From contig JAGCFP010000008.1 in the NCBI GenBank assembly GCA_017650045.1, forward strand, positions 1-64,000: a stretch of 64,000 nucleotides of DNA. The letters run 5' to 3'. Source of the DNA: Bacteroidaceae bacterium (lineage in GTDB: Bacteria; Bacteroidota; Bacteroidia; Bacteroidales; Bacteroidaceae). A program made the translations under genes and the position numbers. Every line of letters begins with the position of its first letter. The stretch's first letter is position 1. This document shows, one piece after another, positions 26,526 through 35,022 of this stretch. Below the pieces are notes generated by a model. That model had not been told where the DNA came from. It was given only the letters and a program-made list of their open reading frames with translations, and did not search any database.

Positions 26526-28295
26526 ATGAAAAATTGTATTTATCTGGTATTGTCGTTTGTGCTGTTTTGCGTGGCATCCTGTCACCACAACCCATCCTAT
26601 CCGTCCTCATTATTAATGGCGGATAGCCTGACGTATGTGGCACCACGACAGGCTTTGCAGATGATTGACAGCATCAGGGAGGAAATGGCGCAGGCAGACA
26701 AGCCTACCCGCATGTATCATCAGCTTCTCTCCGTCAAAGCACAGGACAAGGCATACATCCCCCATACATCCGATAGCTTAATGCTCTCCCTTGTGGATTA
26801 TTATGAACATGAAGGCGACAAATCACTACTCCCTGAAGCTTACTACTACTTAGGCAGTATCTATAGGGATCTGAAGGATGCGCCAAGGGCATTGGATGCT
26901 TTCCAGAAGGCATTGGATGTAGTAGATAAGACACCTTCTTCTTTACTGCGGATGATTCATAACCAGATGGGATGGCTCTTCTATAGGCAAAAGATGTATG
27001 ATGAAGCAATGACTTCTTATCTGCAGGGCTATCGTTGCGACTCATTATTGAAAGATACGTTTGAAATGAGTAGTGACCTGATTAATATTGCATATATTTA
27101 TCAATGTAAAGATGATTCTTTAAGTTCTTTGAGTTCTTTATTTAAAGCTCGAGAGTTAGCCAAAAGTATAGACAGTCAATTAATGCTCGATGAGGCAGAT
27201 ATTCAGATAGCGGGACTGTTTATAGAAATGGGTAAGGATGAAAAAGCTAAACAACTGATACAATCACCACTGAAACGTGCCATTCCCAGCAACATCAGCA
27301 GTATTTATTCCATTGCTGCAAAGGCCTACCTTCATGTAGGAGAAACAGATTCTGCCTCTTACTTATTTAAGGTATTACTAAAAGAAGGTAACATATATGC
27401 TCAACGTGCAGCTTATGAAGGGTTAGCAAACATTGCCGTTAAAGAGAATGATATGAAAAAGGCTGCTGATTATTTCATGCATTTTAGGCAAACATCTGAT
27501 TCTATCCAACATATCTCTGCCATAGAGAGTGTTGCTCAGATGAAATCTCTTTATGACTATCAGCTGCGAGAAAAAGAAAATCTGCAATTACAGCAACAGA
27601 AGGAACGCCTTCGCAACAATTTTATTATAACCGCATTAATAGGTATCATTCTTATCACACTCTTGACAGCATCAGTGTTCTATTATAGAAGACGCCAACA
27701 CTTATTAGCTCTACAAATGAGTTTGATGAAACATCATACTGAAGAGCAATACAAGAAGACGACTGCTTATATAGAGCATAATAAGGAGGAAATTGTTAAA
27801 CTGACTGAACAGATAGCGAATCTTCTGAAAGAGATCAATGTAGAAAAGGAGGTACACCATAATGAGAAGCAAACCTTGTTAGAAGAGCTGGAACTTCAAC
27901 GTCAGAAGATAGAGCAGCAAAATAGATTGGCAGAAATTGAGATAAAGGAACGCTCTGAAGTTGAAAAAAAGATATTAGCGTCTGAAATATATCAAAAGTT
28001 GAAACTATCTATTGATTCAAAGTCATTAATCACAGACGACATGTTAGGGCAACTAGGAGATTTGTTGAACAAACACTATCCTAATTTTAAGTCAGTTATA
28101 CAATCATCAGACCTAAGCAAGATAAACTATGCTATCTGTATGTTGACCAAAATAGGTATTCAATCTATAGATATTGCTACTCTTGTTGGGCGTGAAAGAT
28201 CAACCATTACCAAAGCCAAACCGAAAATATACAAAAAGATAACCGGTCTTGATGGAAAAGTTACTGACTTTGATAATTACATACAGTTGGTATAA
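26526..28295 (+). CDS. TPR membrane-anchored regulator with C-terminal HTH-like region
   Basis: 589 aa from ATG 26526 (MKNCIYLVLSFVLFCVASC, lipobox Cys 19; an upstream in-frame extension lacks any start signal). Residues ~30-350 form tetratricopeptide-type helices (ALDAFQKALDVVDKT and similar). A TM segment (NNFIITALIGIILITLLTA, ~365-385) and a long coiled coil (398-488) follow. The last ~60 residues contain a helix-turn-helix-like element (YAICMLTKIGIQSIDIATLV then RERSTITKAKPKI). This architecture is known in Bacteroidota as a surface or periplasmic sensor with a cytoplasmic DNA-binding end. It sits between the two cassettes that share the 22-bp element. Confidence 0.7.
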   Translation: MKNCIYLVLSFVLFCVASCHHNPSYPSSLLMADSLTYVAPRQALQMIDSIREEMAQADKPTRMYHQLLSVKAQDKAYIPHTSDSLMLSLVDYYEHEGDKSLLPEAYYYLGSIYRDLKDAPRALDAFQKALDVVDKTPSSLLRMIHNQMGWLFYRQKMYDEAMTSYLQGYRCDSLLKDTFEMSSDLINIAYIYQCKDDSLSSLSSLFKARELAKSIDSQLMLDEADIQIAGLFIEMGKDEKAKQLIQSPLKRAIPSNISSIYSIAAKAYLHVGETDSASYLFKVLLKEGNIYAQRAAYEGLANIAVKENDMKKAADYFMHFRQTSDSIQHISAIESVAQMKSLYDYQLREKENLQLQQQKERLRNNFIITALIGIILITLLTASVFYYRRRQHLLALQMSLMKHHTEEQYKKTTAYIEHNKEEIVKLTEQIANLLKEINVEKEVHHNEKQTLLEELELQRQKIEQQNRLAEIEIKERSEVEKKILASEIYQKLKLSIDSKSLITDDMLGQLGDLLNKHYPNFKSVIQSSDLSKINYAICMLTKIGIQSIDIATLVGRERSTITKAKPKIYKKITGLDGKVTDFDNYIQLV

Positions 28296-28447
28296 TTCAA
28301 CTAATATTTAACAGTCCTCTACCACCATAGAAAATCCGAACTGGAACACCTTATTATAAATAAAGAAGAGATGTTCAACTATATGCGGAGGTGGTAAGTA
28401 GATGTATATTATATTCATGTTTGGTTAGGTTTCTGAATAATTATTTC

Positions 28448-28455
28448 TATTTTTG
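28448..28455 (+). promoter_or_regulatory. -7 box of the Abi gene
   Basis: TATTTTTG followed by CATCC, 18 bp before the ATG at 28474; the upstream -33 is weak. The gap 28296-28447 shows nothing else that I can support. Confidence 0.45.
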
Positions 28456-28473
28456 CATCCAAATTTTATTATT

Positions 28474-29391
28474 ATGAAAAAAGCGACAACTATAGAACAA
28501 CAGATTATTCTTCTTAGAAAAAGAAACGTGGAGATTTTGGATAAAGAAAAAGCAAAGGAAAACCTACTTGATATAGGATACTATCGCCTTGGATTCTACT
28601 TTTTCCCTTTTGAGGTTACCTATCCACAACTGAAGAAGCGTGACCATCAGATGAAGGCTGGGACAAAGTTTACTGATGCTGTGGCTCTTTACTATTTCGA
28701 CTTTGACATACGTAACATCTTTATGAAGTACATTAGCAGGATAGAAGTGGCATTCCGCACCTATATGACTTATACGCTTAGTAATAGGTATAAGCAAGAC
28801 CCATGCTGGTTTGTCAATCCAAACATAGTTGATCAGTCCTTCGTGGACAATTTTGACAGCAGTTGCTATGACGACATAAGGAAGAATGCAAACATCCGTC
28901 GCCATCACAAGCACTATAAGACAGACAAGTATGCCCCTGCGTGGAAGACGCTGGAGAACATGACGCTCGGCAGTATGCTGACGTTATATACCAGTTTGAA
29001 GAGTGTAACCGACAAACGGGACATTTCGCTTTATTTCGGTGTAAACCAGACTGCGGTCTTTGAGAACTACATGGAAACGATACGCTGCATTCGCAATATC
29101 TGCGCGCATGGCTCAGTATTGTATGACTCTAAACTTTTCCATGAGGTCAAACGAGGCCCTGCTGGTAAGATAGAGGCAGACGAGAAATACAGGTTAGGTG
29201 CTGCCATCAAGGTTATTTCCTATATGATTGGCAGAATTTCGAGCAACAGACAACATGACCTCATCATCGAACTCAACAAGGCATTCATGGCTTTGAAGAA
29301 CAAGGGAGCAGGGCTGCAGCCTATCGTGGAAACTGCCACGCATATGGTATGGGATTTAGCCTCTATTTCACAGCTTCAGGCTACAAAATGA
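28474..29391 (+). CDS. Abi_2/AbiF-family HEPN protein
   Basis: 305 aa. The Abi_2 pattern is visible: ENLLDIGYYRLGFYFFPFE near the start, AVALYYFDFDIRNIFMKYIS, FRTYMTYTLSNRY, then RCIRNICAHGSVLYDSKLF, with the HEPN RxxxxH motif RNICAH at ~residues 207-212. These proteins are abortive-infection factors and, in the AbiF branch, RNA-cleaving toxins related to Cas13. ATG 28474 follows the -7 box by 18 bp. A small RNA gene lies 78 bp after the stop, as expected for AbiF-type units paired with an RNA. Confidence 0.82.
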   Translation: MKKATTIEQQIILLRKRNVEILDKEKAKENLLDIGYYRLGFYFFPFEVTYPQLKKRDHQMKAGTKFTDAVALYYFDFDIRNIFMKYISRIEVAFRTYMTYTLSNRYKQDPCWFVNPNIVDQSFVDNFDSSCYDDIRKNANIRRHHKHYKTDKYAPAWKTLENMTLGSMLTLYTSLKSVTDKRDISLYFGVNQTAVFENYMETIRCIRNICAHGSVLYDSKLFHEVKRGPAGKIEADEKYRLGAAIKVISYMIGRISSNRQHDLIIELNKAFMALKNKGAGLQPIVETATHMVWDLASISQLQATK

Positions 29392-29432
29392 TGAAAAAAA
29401 GAAGGACTCTTATTAAGAAAAGTTGCATTTAA

Positions 29433-29464
29433 TTTGGTGGGTTAAGATAAAAATACTAATTTTG
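29433..29464 (+). promoter_or_regulatory. promoter of the AbiF-linked small RNA
   Basis: TTTG at 29433-29436 and TAatTTTG at 29457-29464, separated by 20 bp, the Bacteroidota consensus. Confidence 0.75.
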
Positions 29465-29469
29465 CAGTG

Positions 29470-29565
29470 TCAAAAAGTGCCAGTGGTTTCCTTTGTCGTA
29501 CCATTAACACTTTAAAAGGATTAAATGTGGCTCACACCTTAGCCGTGTGAGCCACTATCTTTTTT
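29470..29565 (+). ncRNA. pseudoknotted small RNA next to AbiF-type gene
   Basis: A roughly 95-nt transcript unit with its own promoter and terminator. Predicted fold: AAAGTG (29474-29479) pairs with CACTTT (29508-29513), AGTGGT (29482-29487) pairs with ACCATT (29500-29505) across a 2x2 internal loop. TCCTTT in the hairpin loop (29489-29494) is complementary to AAAGGA at 29515-29520, giving an H-type pseudoknot. A terminator hairpin follows. This fits an antitoxin or guide RNA for the adjacent HEPN protein, by analogy with RNA-paired AbiF systems; it has no coding frame. Confidence 0.65.
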
Positions 29566-29566
29566 G
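29527..29566 (+). terminator. terminator of the small RNA
   Basis: 11-bp perfect stem GTGGCTCACAC/GTGTGAGCCAC with a 7-nt loop (29527-29555) followed by TATCTTTTTT. Confidence 0.85.
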
Positions 29567-29670
29567 TGCATTCTATTATAAACAATACGACACCCCCAAA
29601 TCCATTCAACAACCTGATTTCTCTTTATAAACCAATATGATCAATTGGTAGATCTTAAGGTATGAACTAA

Positions 29671-29730
29671 GAATTCAACAAAAATTCAACAAAAAAGTAG
29701 CAAGACCTCTTTTCCGATACCCTATTTTTG
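29671..29730 (+). promoter_or_regulatory. 22-bp tandem-repeat element plus -7 box, copy 2
   Basis: The 22-bp element (29671-29692, two ATTCAACAA half-sites in tandem) is exactly 30 bp upstream of TATTTTTG (29723-29730). It heads the DUF3244-lipoprotein-BACON-TonB receptor-DUF4249 operon. A single extra half-site ATTCAACAA is at 29603-29611. Confidence 0.7.
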
Positions 29731-29768
29731 TAAAAATCAATATTATTATTCACAAAAATAGTATCCGT

Positions 29769-30119
29769 ATGAAAAAGTATTTGTTAACCTTATTTTGTTT
29801 TCTTAGCCTGTCTTGTATGGCTCAAGAGATACCCGTGAATTTGGAAGGAGACCCGCCTGAAAATCCTCTTGAGCCTCATCGTTCCATTATCCAACTCCCA
29901 GAGTTAACTTTCGAGGACAATAACCTCTACATCTATGCACCTTATTATATAGAGAGCGTGACTGTATTGGTTAAAGATGTATCTGGTAATGTAATCTACA
30001 TTTATACTGCTCCTATGATAGCAGGTAGGAATACCATTGTGCTTTCTGACACTGTAAGTGATGAAAAGTATAGTGTGGAACTGTTGTTCGATGAATGGCA
30101 TTTGACAGGCTATTTCTAA
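29769..30119 (+). CDS. DUF3244 family exported protein
   Basis: 116 aa with a signal peptide (MKKYLLTLFCFLSLSCMAQ). The rest is a short beta-rich domain, with the DUF3244-like text LYIYAPYYIESVTVLVKDVSGNVIY and TVSDEKYSVELLFDEWHLTGYF. The family is common in Bacteroidota near TPR regulators and secreted peptidases; its role is not known. It is the first gene after the 22-bp-element promoter, and the lipoprotein gene follows after 97 bp with a long hairpin in between. Confidence 0.75.
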   Translation: MKKYLLTLFCFLSLSCMAQEIPVNLEGDPPENPLEPHRSIIQLPELTFEDNNLYIYAPYYIESVTVLVKDVSGNVIYIYTAPMIAGRNTIVLSDTVSDEKYSVELLFDEWHLTGYF

Positions 30120-30125
30120 TTCTCC

Positions 30126-30174
30126 ATACCTTAAATGTTTCCTCCCCTGTCTAAGGGGGAGGGATTTAAGGTAT
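30126..30174 (+). repeat. long REP-like hairpin in operon gap
   Basis: ATACCTTAAAT (30126-30136) pairs with ATTTAAGGTAT (30164-30174); inside it CCTCCCC (30141-30147) pairs with GGGGAGG. Related to the C/G-rich repeat at 11154-11190. It separates the DUF3244 gene from the rest of the operon and may process or attenuate the message. Confidence 0.6.
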
Positions 30175-30216
30175 AAAATAAACATATCATATTATTAACT
30201 TTTTGAACTAACTACT

Positions 30217-31029
30217 ATGAAGAAGATTTATTATTTATTTGCAAGCCTTACATTAGGTTTACTTATGGCTTCCTGCCAAAATGGTTTGGAAGAAGTGATT
30301 AACGAAAGCATCGTTCAAGATGAACTGGCAACTACTCGTGCGGAAAATGTGGAATCTTTAGATGATTTAGAAGCAGTTATGGAGCAAACTCGCTCTGTGG
30401 ATTTGGACATAGAAGGTTACACTATTATATCAGGAATAAATCAAATACAATATGAAGTTACTTCCGATGACTTAAATGTGAATAATTTCTATATAGACTG
30501 GGATTATAATTCAAGTATTTTGTATGAAACAGATGGAGGTGACGGTCATGACTATATTAAACTTAGGTTGGTATCATCAACAAATACTAGTGACACCTAT
30601 TTGAGAGTCTATCTCAGAAATACAACTACATTGGCTATTGAATATGCTACAACAATCTACATAGGTTGTAATGGTCCTCGAGCTAATACATCCAGTGTAC
30701 GTGTAGTACGATCTTCTGATGGAGTGGAAGTGTATCCTGCGCTTGTAGGTCTAAGTCCTGATACTTGGTATTATGCATATTTCACTAACACGCAGGTTCC
30801 TAACATGACACTTCAATGGGATTTCAACCACGCTACAGTAAATATTAATTATGGATATACCGTTTACTTCAAAACGGACAGCACCGGGTGGTCATTTTTG
30901 AATATTAGTGGAATGATGCCAGGGTCTTCTGTCTATAAACACCTATTAGGTGTTACCCTCTATGGTGAGATTAATACCAATAGTATCACCGAAGAAGAGA
31001 GTAACGAACAAGGTGAAGAAGATGTATAA
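30217..31029 (+). CDS. lipoprotein, cassette B
   Basis: A 270-aa lipoprotein with MKKIYYLFASLTLGLLMASC (lipobox Cys 20) and QNGLEEVINESIVQDELATT, nearly the same as the first 43 residues of the cassette A lipoprotein (23967-24716). The C-terminal part also corresponds (VRVVRSSDGVEVYP, YGYTVYFKTD, HLLGVTLY), whereas residues ~45-130 differ strongly and the tail after LYGEINTN is extra. I read it as the duplicated and diverged first gene of cassette B. Its function is unknown. Confidence 0.75.
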   Translation: MKKIYYLFASLTLGLLMASCQNGLEEVINESIVQDELATTRAENVESLDDLEAVMEQTRSVDLDIEGYTIISGINQIQYEVTSDDLNVNNFYIDWDYNSSILYETDGGDGHDYIKLRLVSSTNTSDTYLRVYLRNTTTLAIEYATTIYIGCNGPRANTSSVRVVRSSDGVEVYPALVGLSPDTWYYAYFTNTQVPNMTLQWDFNHATVNINYGYTVYFKTDSTGWSFLNISGMMPGSSVYKHLLGVTLYGEINTNSITEEESNEQGEEDV

Positions 31030-31047
31030 TTTTTTGAGGAGTTCTTT

Positions 31048-31455
31048 ATGAAACTAATGGAGCACTTTGCATTGCTGCTTATGATTGTGGCTATGCCACT
31101 CGTCTTTTCATCTTGCAGCAGCGATGACGAGCCAAAACCAGAGCCAGAACCAACGCCTAAGTCATTCTTTGAGATTGAAAAAGGTAGCTACAAGGTCAGC
31201 TCAGAAGCACAGACTATCGAAGTTCTGATCCATACAAACATCAAGGTTAGTGCCACTACGGAAGGGGAAGACAGCCAATGGATTACTATCACTAATGTCC
31301 TGCAGGACGATGATTATCTGACATATCAGGTGAACGTGAAGGAAAACACAGATAAAAAAGAGAGGATCGGAAATTTGGTGTTTAGCTCGGCATCAGGTAA
31401 AGAATCATTAGGAGCCAACACCATCGTGATAATTCAGTCTGGTGTCATCCCTTGA
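31048..31455 (+). CDS. BACON-domain lipoprotein
   Basis: 135 aa, lipoprotein signal (lipobox Cys ~23), a Pro/Glu-rich linker (EPKPEPEPTPK), then a beta-sandwich with BACON-like spacing: EIEKGSYKVSSEAQTIEVLI...SQWITI...KENTDKKERIGNLVFSSASG. BACON domains are typical of Bacteroidota surface proteins and mediate binding to carbohydrate or other surface ligands. It has no counterpart in cassette A. It overlaps the longest upstream frame of the receptor by only a few bases and leads into it. Confidence 0.7.
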   Translation: MKLMEHFALLLMIVAMPLVFSSCSSDDEPKPEPEPTPKSFFEIEKGSYKVSSEAQTIEVLIHTNIKVSATTEGEDSQWITITNVLQDDDYLTYQVNVKENTDKKERIGNLVFSSASGKESLGANTIVIIQSGVIP

Positions 31456-31523
31456 CGGATAAAAGTGTGGTTGCTTTTGATAATTGTTTGTCATTATTTA
31501 TCATTATTTATAATCTAATTATT

Positions 31524-33947
31524 ATGGCGAAGGAGATCAGACGTCGTTCAACTTTGCTGGGGCTGCTCATGCTATTGAGCATGCCCCTTTACGCCCAAGA
31601 CGTGGCAAGGGACTCCGTCTTACATGAGGTGGAGGTAACAGCCCAAAGGCACAGCTTCAGTGCTAAAAGTCTGCAGATGAGCGCTGTTTCCATTAATGCA
31701 GAACAAATTAGGAAGGTTCCCTCCCTAATGGGTGAGGCAGATGTGCTGAAGTCGCTACAGATGCTGCCTGGCGTGCAGGGCGGCGGTGAAGGACGCGTAG
31801 GCATCTACGTGCGTGGAGGTGACTATGACCAAAACCTCTTCATGCTTGATGGTATCACTCTTTATAACCCTGAGCACTTGCAAGGCTTCACCTCTGCCAT
31901 CAACTCAGACCTGATGGACGATGTCGTGCTTTATAAAGGAGCATTCCCCTCTCGTTTCGGAAGCCGACTCTCCAGCATCATTGACATTTACTTACGTGAG
32001 GGAGATATGGAAAATTACCATGCCTCTGTTACTGCAGGTATGCTGGCTTCGCGCATTCAGGCAGAAGGTCCGATGTGGAAAGGGCATACCTCCTTTAATA
32101 TAGGCGCGCGCATGAGCTACTTCAATGCCTTGGTGCGTCCGCTACTCGAAGAAGTGGTATATGACAATCCCGGGCAGATGAACAACTACGCCCACATGAA
32201 GTACCACGACATCAACGCCAAGCTGACGTATCGTTTCAGTGAGAATGCAAAACTCAATGCCATATTCTATTATGGCTACGACCAGAACAACACCACGCCC
32301 AACGAGACGAAACAACATTATGAATATAGCGGCCAGGAAGCTTATACTTTCATAACAAAGACCAGTTTCACTGATAACCAGAGGAATGACTGGACGCTCA
32401 ACCATTGGAATAACCTGCTCGGCGGTCTTAATTTCAGATATCGTCCTAAGGAGGCTTTCCAGTTGGATGCCAGCATAAACTACAGCAGCTATGACTATGA
32501 GCTTTCACATCTCTCTATGCAGGAAAACAAGGTACAGCTGGACCGTTGGGGACATGGCATTGATTCTGCTGAGCTTTATTCTCATAAGTCAACATATCGC
32601 AACACTACCTATAAGTCTGGGATAGAAGAATGGACTGGCAAAGCTGACTTAACTTTCAACCTGCAAGGCACTCACGAATTACACGTTGGTGTTCATGGTA
32701 GTACGCAGTTGTTCCAGCCTTCGGTAATGACAGATTACCATAGGGAACTGAAGCAGGCACTCAGCGAGGAAATTGTCTGGAACATAGGACTTGGGGAAGA
32801 CAGGTACACGTTTTCAGAAAATGACAGGAACAGTAGACTTGAAGGTGATTTCAGGCTTAACAGTTTTTCTGCCTATGCAGAAGATGATTGGAACCTCACT
32901 AACAGGCTAGAAGCCAATGCAGGCCTGCGTCTGCAAGCCTATGAGGCAGACGGTAAGAAACACCTTCTAATAGAACCTCGTGCCTCACTACGTCTGATGT
33001 TAGACGATAATACCTCTGTAAAGGCATCTTATGCCCGAATGTCACAAGGTATGTTCCTACTTACAAGCGGCAGCATAGTTTCACCCTCGGAAGTATGGAT
33101 ACCCTTGAACAAGGATATGAGTCCAGGAGTGTCCGACCAATTGTCGCTGGGTGTAAACCACGACCTTGCCAGTGGGCTCCAGCTCTCTTTGGAAGGATAC
33201 TACAAGTGGCTGGACAATGTAGCCGAATATCGAGAGGGGCTATCGTTCATGACGGTAAATGACTGGAACGATGCCATTGCCCAAGGCCAGGGCAGGGCGT
33301 ATGGAGTAGAATTTCTGGCGCAGAAGACTGTTGGTAATACCCGTGGGCACGTGAGCTATACCTGGAGCAAATCGATCCGCACGTTCGACCGCCCAGAAAT
33401 GGAACTAAACGGCGGGCGCGAGTTCTATGCTACAGGTGATCACCGCCATAACTTTAATATCACAATCACACAACGCTTAAGCAAGAACTGGGATTTCACT
33501 GCTGCGTGGACATATCAGAGCGGAAAGCGTACCAACATTGCTGCTTCTACCGTGAGCCATGGACTACCTGATGAATACAATGCCTATTTCCCAGGATCTG
33601 TGGAATCAACAACATACTCTGGTGTAAACTATGATCTAAACCCAGCCTTCGCTCCAGCCAACGTTGTTTATCAACAAGGTACTTACGTGAACCATCTGAT
33701 ACGTATGGACACATATTACCAGCGCAACAGCTACCAGCTACCAGCTGTTCATCGACTGGATGTGAACTTCAGTCATCATGGAAACATAGGCATCGGTGAG
33801 ATGATCTGTGATGTAGGTATCTATAACCTGTATAACAGGCAAAACTTGTCGTCTGTCTATTGGGGCTACAAGAATAACCGACTATCGCTCAAGGGCGTGT
33901 GCCTCTTTCCCATCATGCCTTACCTCAGTCTAACCCTTAAACTCTGA
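31524..33947 (+). CDS. TonB-dependent receptor lacking the CarboxypepD_reg domain, cassette B
   Basis: 807 aa from ATG 31524 (MAKEIRRRSTLLGLLMLLSM, a signal peptide). The plug is nearly the same as in cassette A (GEADVLKSLQMLPGVQGGGE, RVGIYVRGGDYDQNLF, NPEHLQGFTSAIN) and the C-terminus ends LFPIMPYLSLTLKL. After cleavage, only about 20 residues precede the plug start (HEVEVTAQRHSF), so the N-terminal CarboxypepD_reg domain of the paralogue is absent. That loss or gain is the main structural difference between the two receptors. It ends 5 bp before DUF4249. Confidence 0.9.
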   Translation: MAKEIRRRSTLLGLLMLLSMPLYAQDVARDSVLHEVEVTAQRHSFSAKSLQMSAVSINAEQIRKVPSLMGEADVLKSLQMLPGVQGGGEGRVGIYVRGGDYDQNLFMLDGITLYNPEHLQGFTSAINSDLMDDVVLYKGAFPSRFGSRLSSIIDIYLREGDMENYHASVTAGMLASRIQAEGPMWKGHTSFNIGARMSYFNALVRPLLEEVVYDNPGQMNNYAHMKYHDINAKLTYRFSENAKLNAIFYYGYDQNNTTPNETKQHYEYSGQEAYTFITKTSFTDNQRNDWTLNHWNNLLGGLNFRYRPKEAFQLDASINYSSYDYELSHLSMQENKVQLDRWGHGIDSAELYSHKSTYRNTTYKSGIEEWTGKADLTFNLQGTHELHVGVHGSTQLFQPSVMTDYHRELKQALSEEIVWNIGLGEDRYTFSENDRNSRLEGDFRLNSFSAYAEDDWNLTNRLEANAGLRLQAYEADGKKHLLIEPRASLRLMLDDNTSVKASYARMSQGMFLLTSGSIVSPSEVWIPLNKDMSPGVSDQLSLGVNHDLASGLQLSLEGYYKWLDNVAEYREGLSFMTVNDWNDAIAQGQGRAYGVEFLAQKTVGNTRGHVSYTWSKSIRTFDRPEMELNGGREFYATGDHRHNFNITITQRLSKNWDFTAAWTYQSGKRTNIAASTVSHGLPDEYNAYFPGSVESTTYSGVNYDLNPAFAPANVVYQQGTYVNHLIRMDTYYQRNSYQLPAVHRLDVNFSHHGNIGIGEMICDVGIYNLYNRQNLSSVYWGYKNNRLSLKGVCLFPIMPYLSLTLKL

Positions 33948-33952
33948 TTATT

Positions 33953-35017
33953 ATGAAAAATAGGATAATTAGTGTATTAACTTGTTGCTTCTTAGTACTG
34001 ACAGCCTGTGAAAAGGAAGTGGAATTCAATGCACCTGATACTGAGGCTATCAGCAACGTGACAATAAATGCCATAATCGCAGCAGATGAGCCTCTTAAAG
34101 TGTACCTAAACAAAATGTATTCTGTAGGAAAGGTACCTCTGTTAAACATTGGTTATATGTTTCCCTTTTCTAATAATGATGGTTTGGCCGACTACCAGAA
34201 TGATGACTATTACAAAAAAACTGCCATATTTGATGCCGATGTAAAGGCAGTTGTCAATGGACAGCAAACATATACGCTTACGATGGCAGCCGACACTATG
34301 GGGTATGTATGCAATTACCGCCCACAAGCAGGTGACCATATAGAAGTGCAAGCAGAGGGCCTGCATGTGGAAACCACCGTACCAACCAGTCCTAAGATAG
34401 AGATACTGGACTATAAGGTATTGACAGAGAATCCCTATAGAATGATGGAAGGCATGACCTATGAGACAGATTCTATCATGCGTATCACCTGTCGCATTCC
34501 TAGTTCTAATACCAATCAATATTACCGTTTGCGTGTCAGGGGTGAAAGAAAGTTATTTACACATACATGGACAGATCCTTGGGCATACTATTTGATGCAA
34601 GACATCTATTTTTCTGAAGACGATTTGTTTGTTGACAACAGGCTCTCGTCAGGTTTTGGAGGATGGCCAGCCTATTTCAGTAGCGTTTTCGACATAACAC
34701 ATAAGGGAGGAGAACTTACCTTCTCGTTAGATAGTCCCAAGCCAGAAGAATATCGTGGACCGAGTAGCTATTTTAAAGGTAAAGAGAATATTATGCGGCA
34801 ACAGGTATCAGAGCCCGACGTCCCTGCCCGTGTGATGGTGGAGCTGCAAGCCCTCTCTCCAGAACTATATCACTACCTAAAGTCTGTAGAGCTGTTCCGT
34901 ATCACTGAAACTGATGCGTTCTCAGAGCCTGTGCAGATCTACAGCAACGTGCAGAACGGTTGGGGTATCTTTGGTGCCCTAAGTTATGACAGGCACTTTG
35001 TGCAGTATGGAGATTGA
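33953..35017 (+). CDS. DUF4249 lipoprotein, cassette B
   Basis: 354 aa with MKNRIISVLTCCFLVLTAC (lipobox Cys 19) and the family C-terminus GWGIFGALSYDRHFVQYGD. Its partner is the receptor just upstream (5 bp). The text differs clearly from cassette A (for example in the middle) although length and landmarks agree, so the duplication is not recent. Confidence 0.88.
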   Translation: MKNRIISVLTCCFLVLTACEKEVEFNAPDTEAISNVTINAIIAADEPLKVYLNKMYSVGKVPLLNIGYMFPFSNNDGLADYQNDDYYKKTAIFDADVKAVVNGQQTYTLTMAADTMGYVCNYRPQAGDHIEVQAEGLHVETTVPTSPKIEILDYKVLTENPYRMMEGMTYETDSIMRITCRIPSSNTNQYYRLRVRGERKLFTHTWTDPWAYYLMQDIYFSEDDLFVDNRLSSGFGGWPAYFSSVFDITHKGGELTFSLDSPKPEEYRGPSSYFKGKENIMRQQVSEPDVPARVMVELQALSPELYHYLKSVELFRITETDAFSEPVQIYSNVQNGWGIFGALSYDRHFVQYGD

Positions 35018-35022
35018 TTATA

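Noticed and set aside
29470..29565. CRISPR repeat or tracr-like array beside the HEPN gene
   Set aside because: Only one unit is present, with no repeat-spacer periodicity; a single structured RNA explains it.
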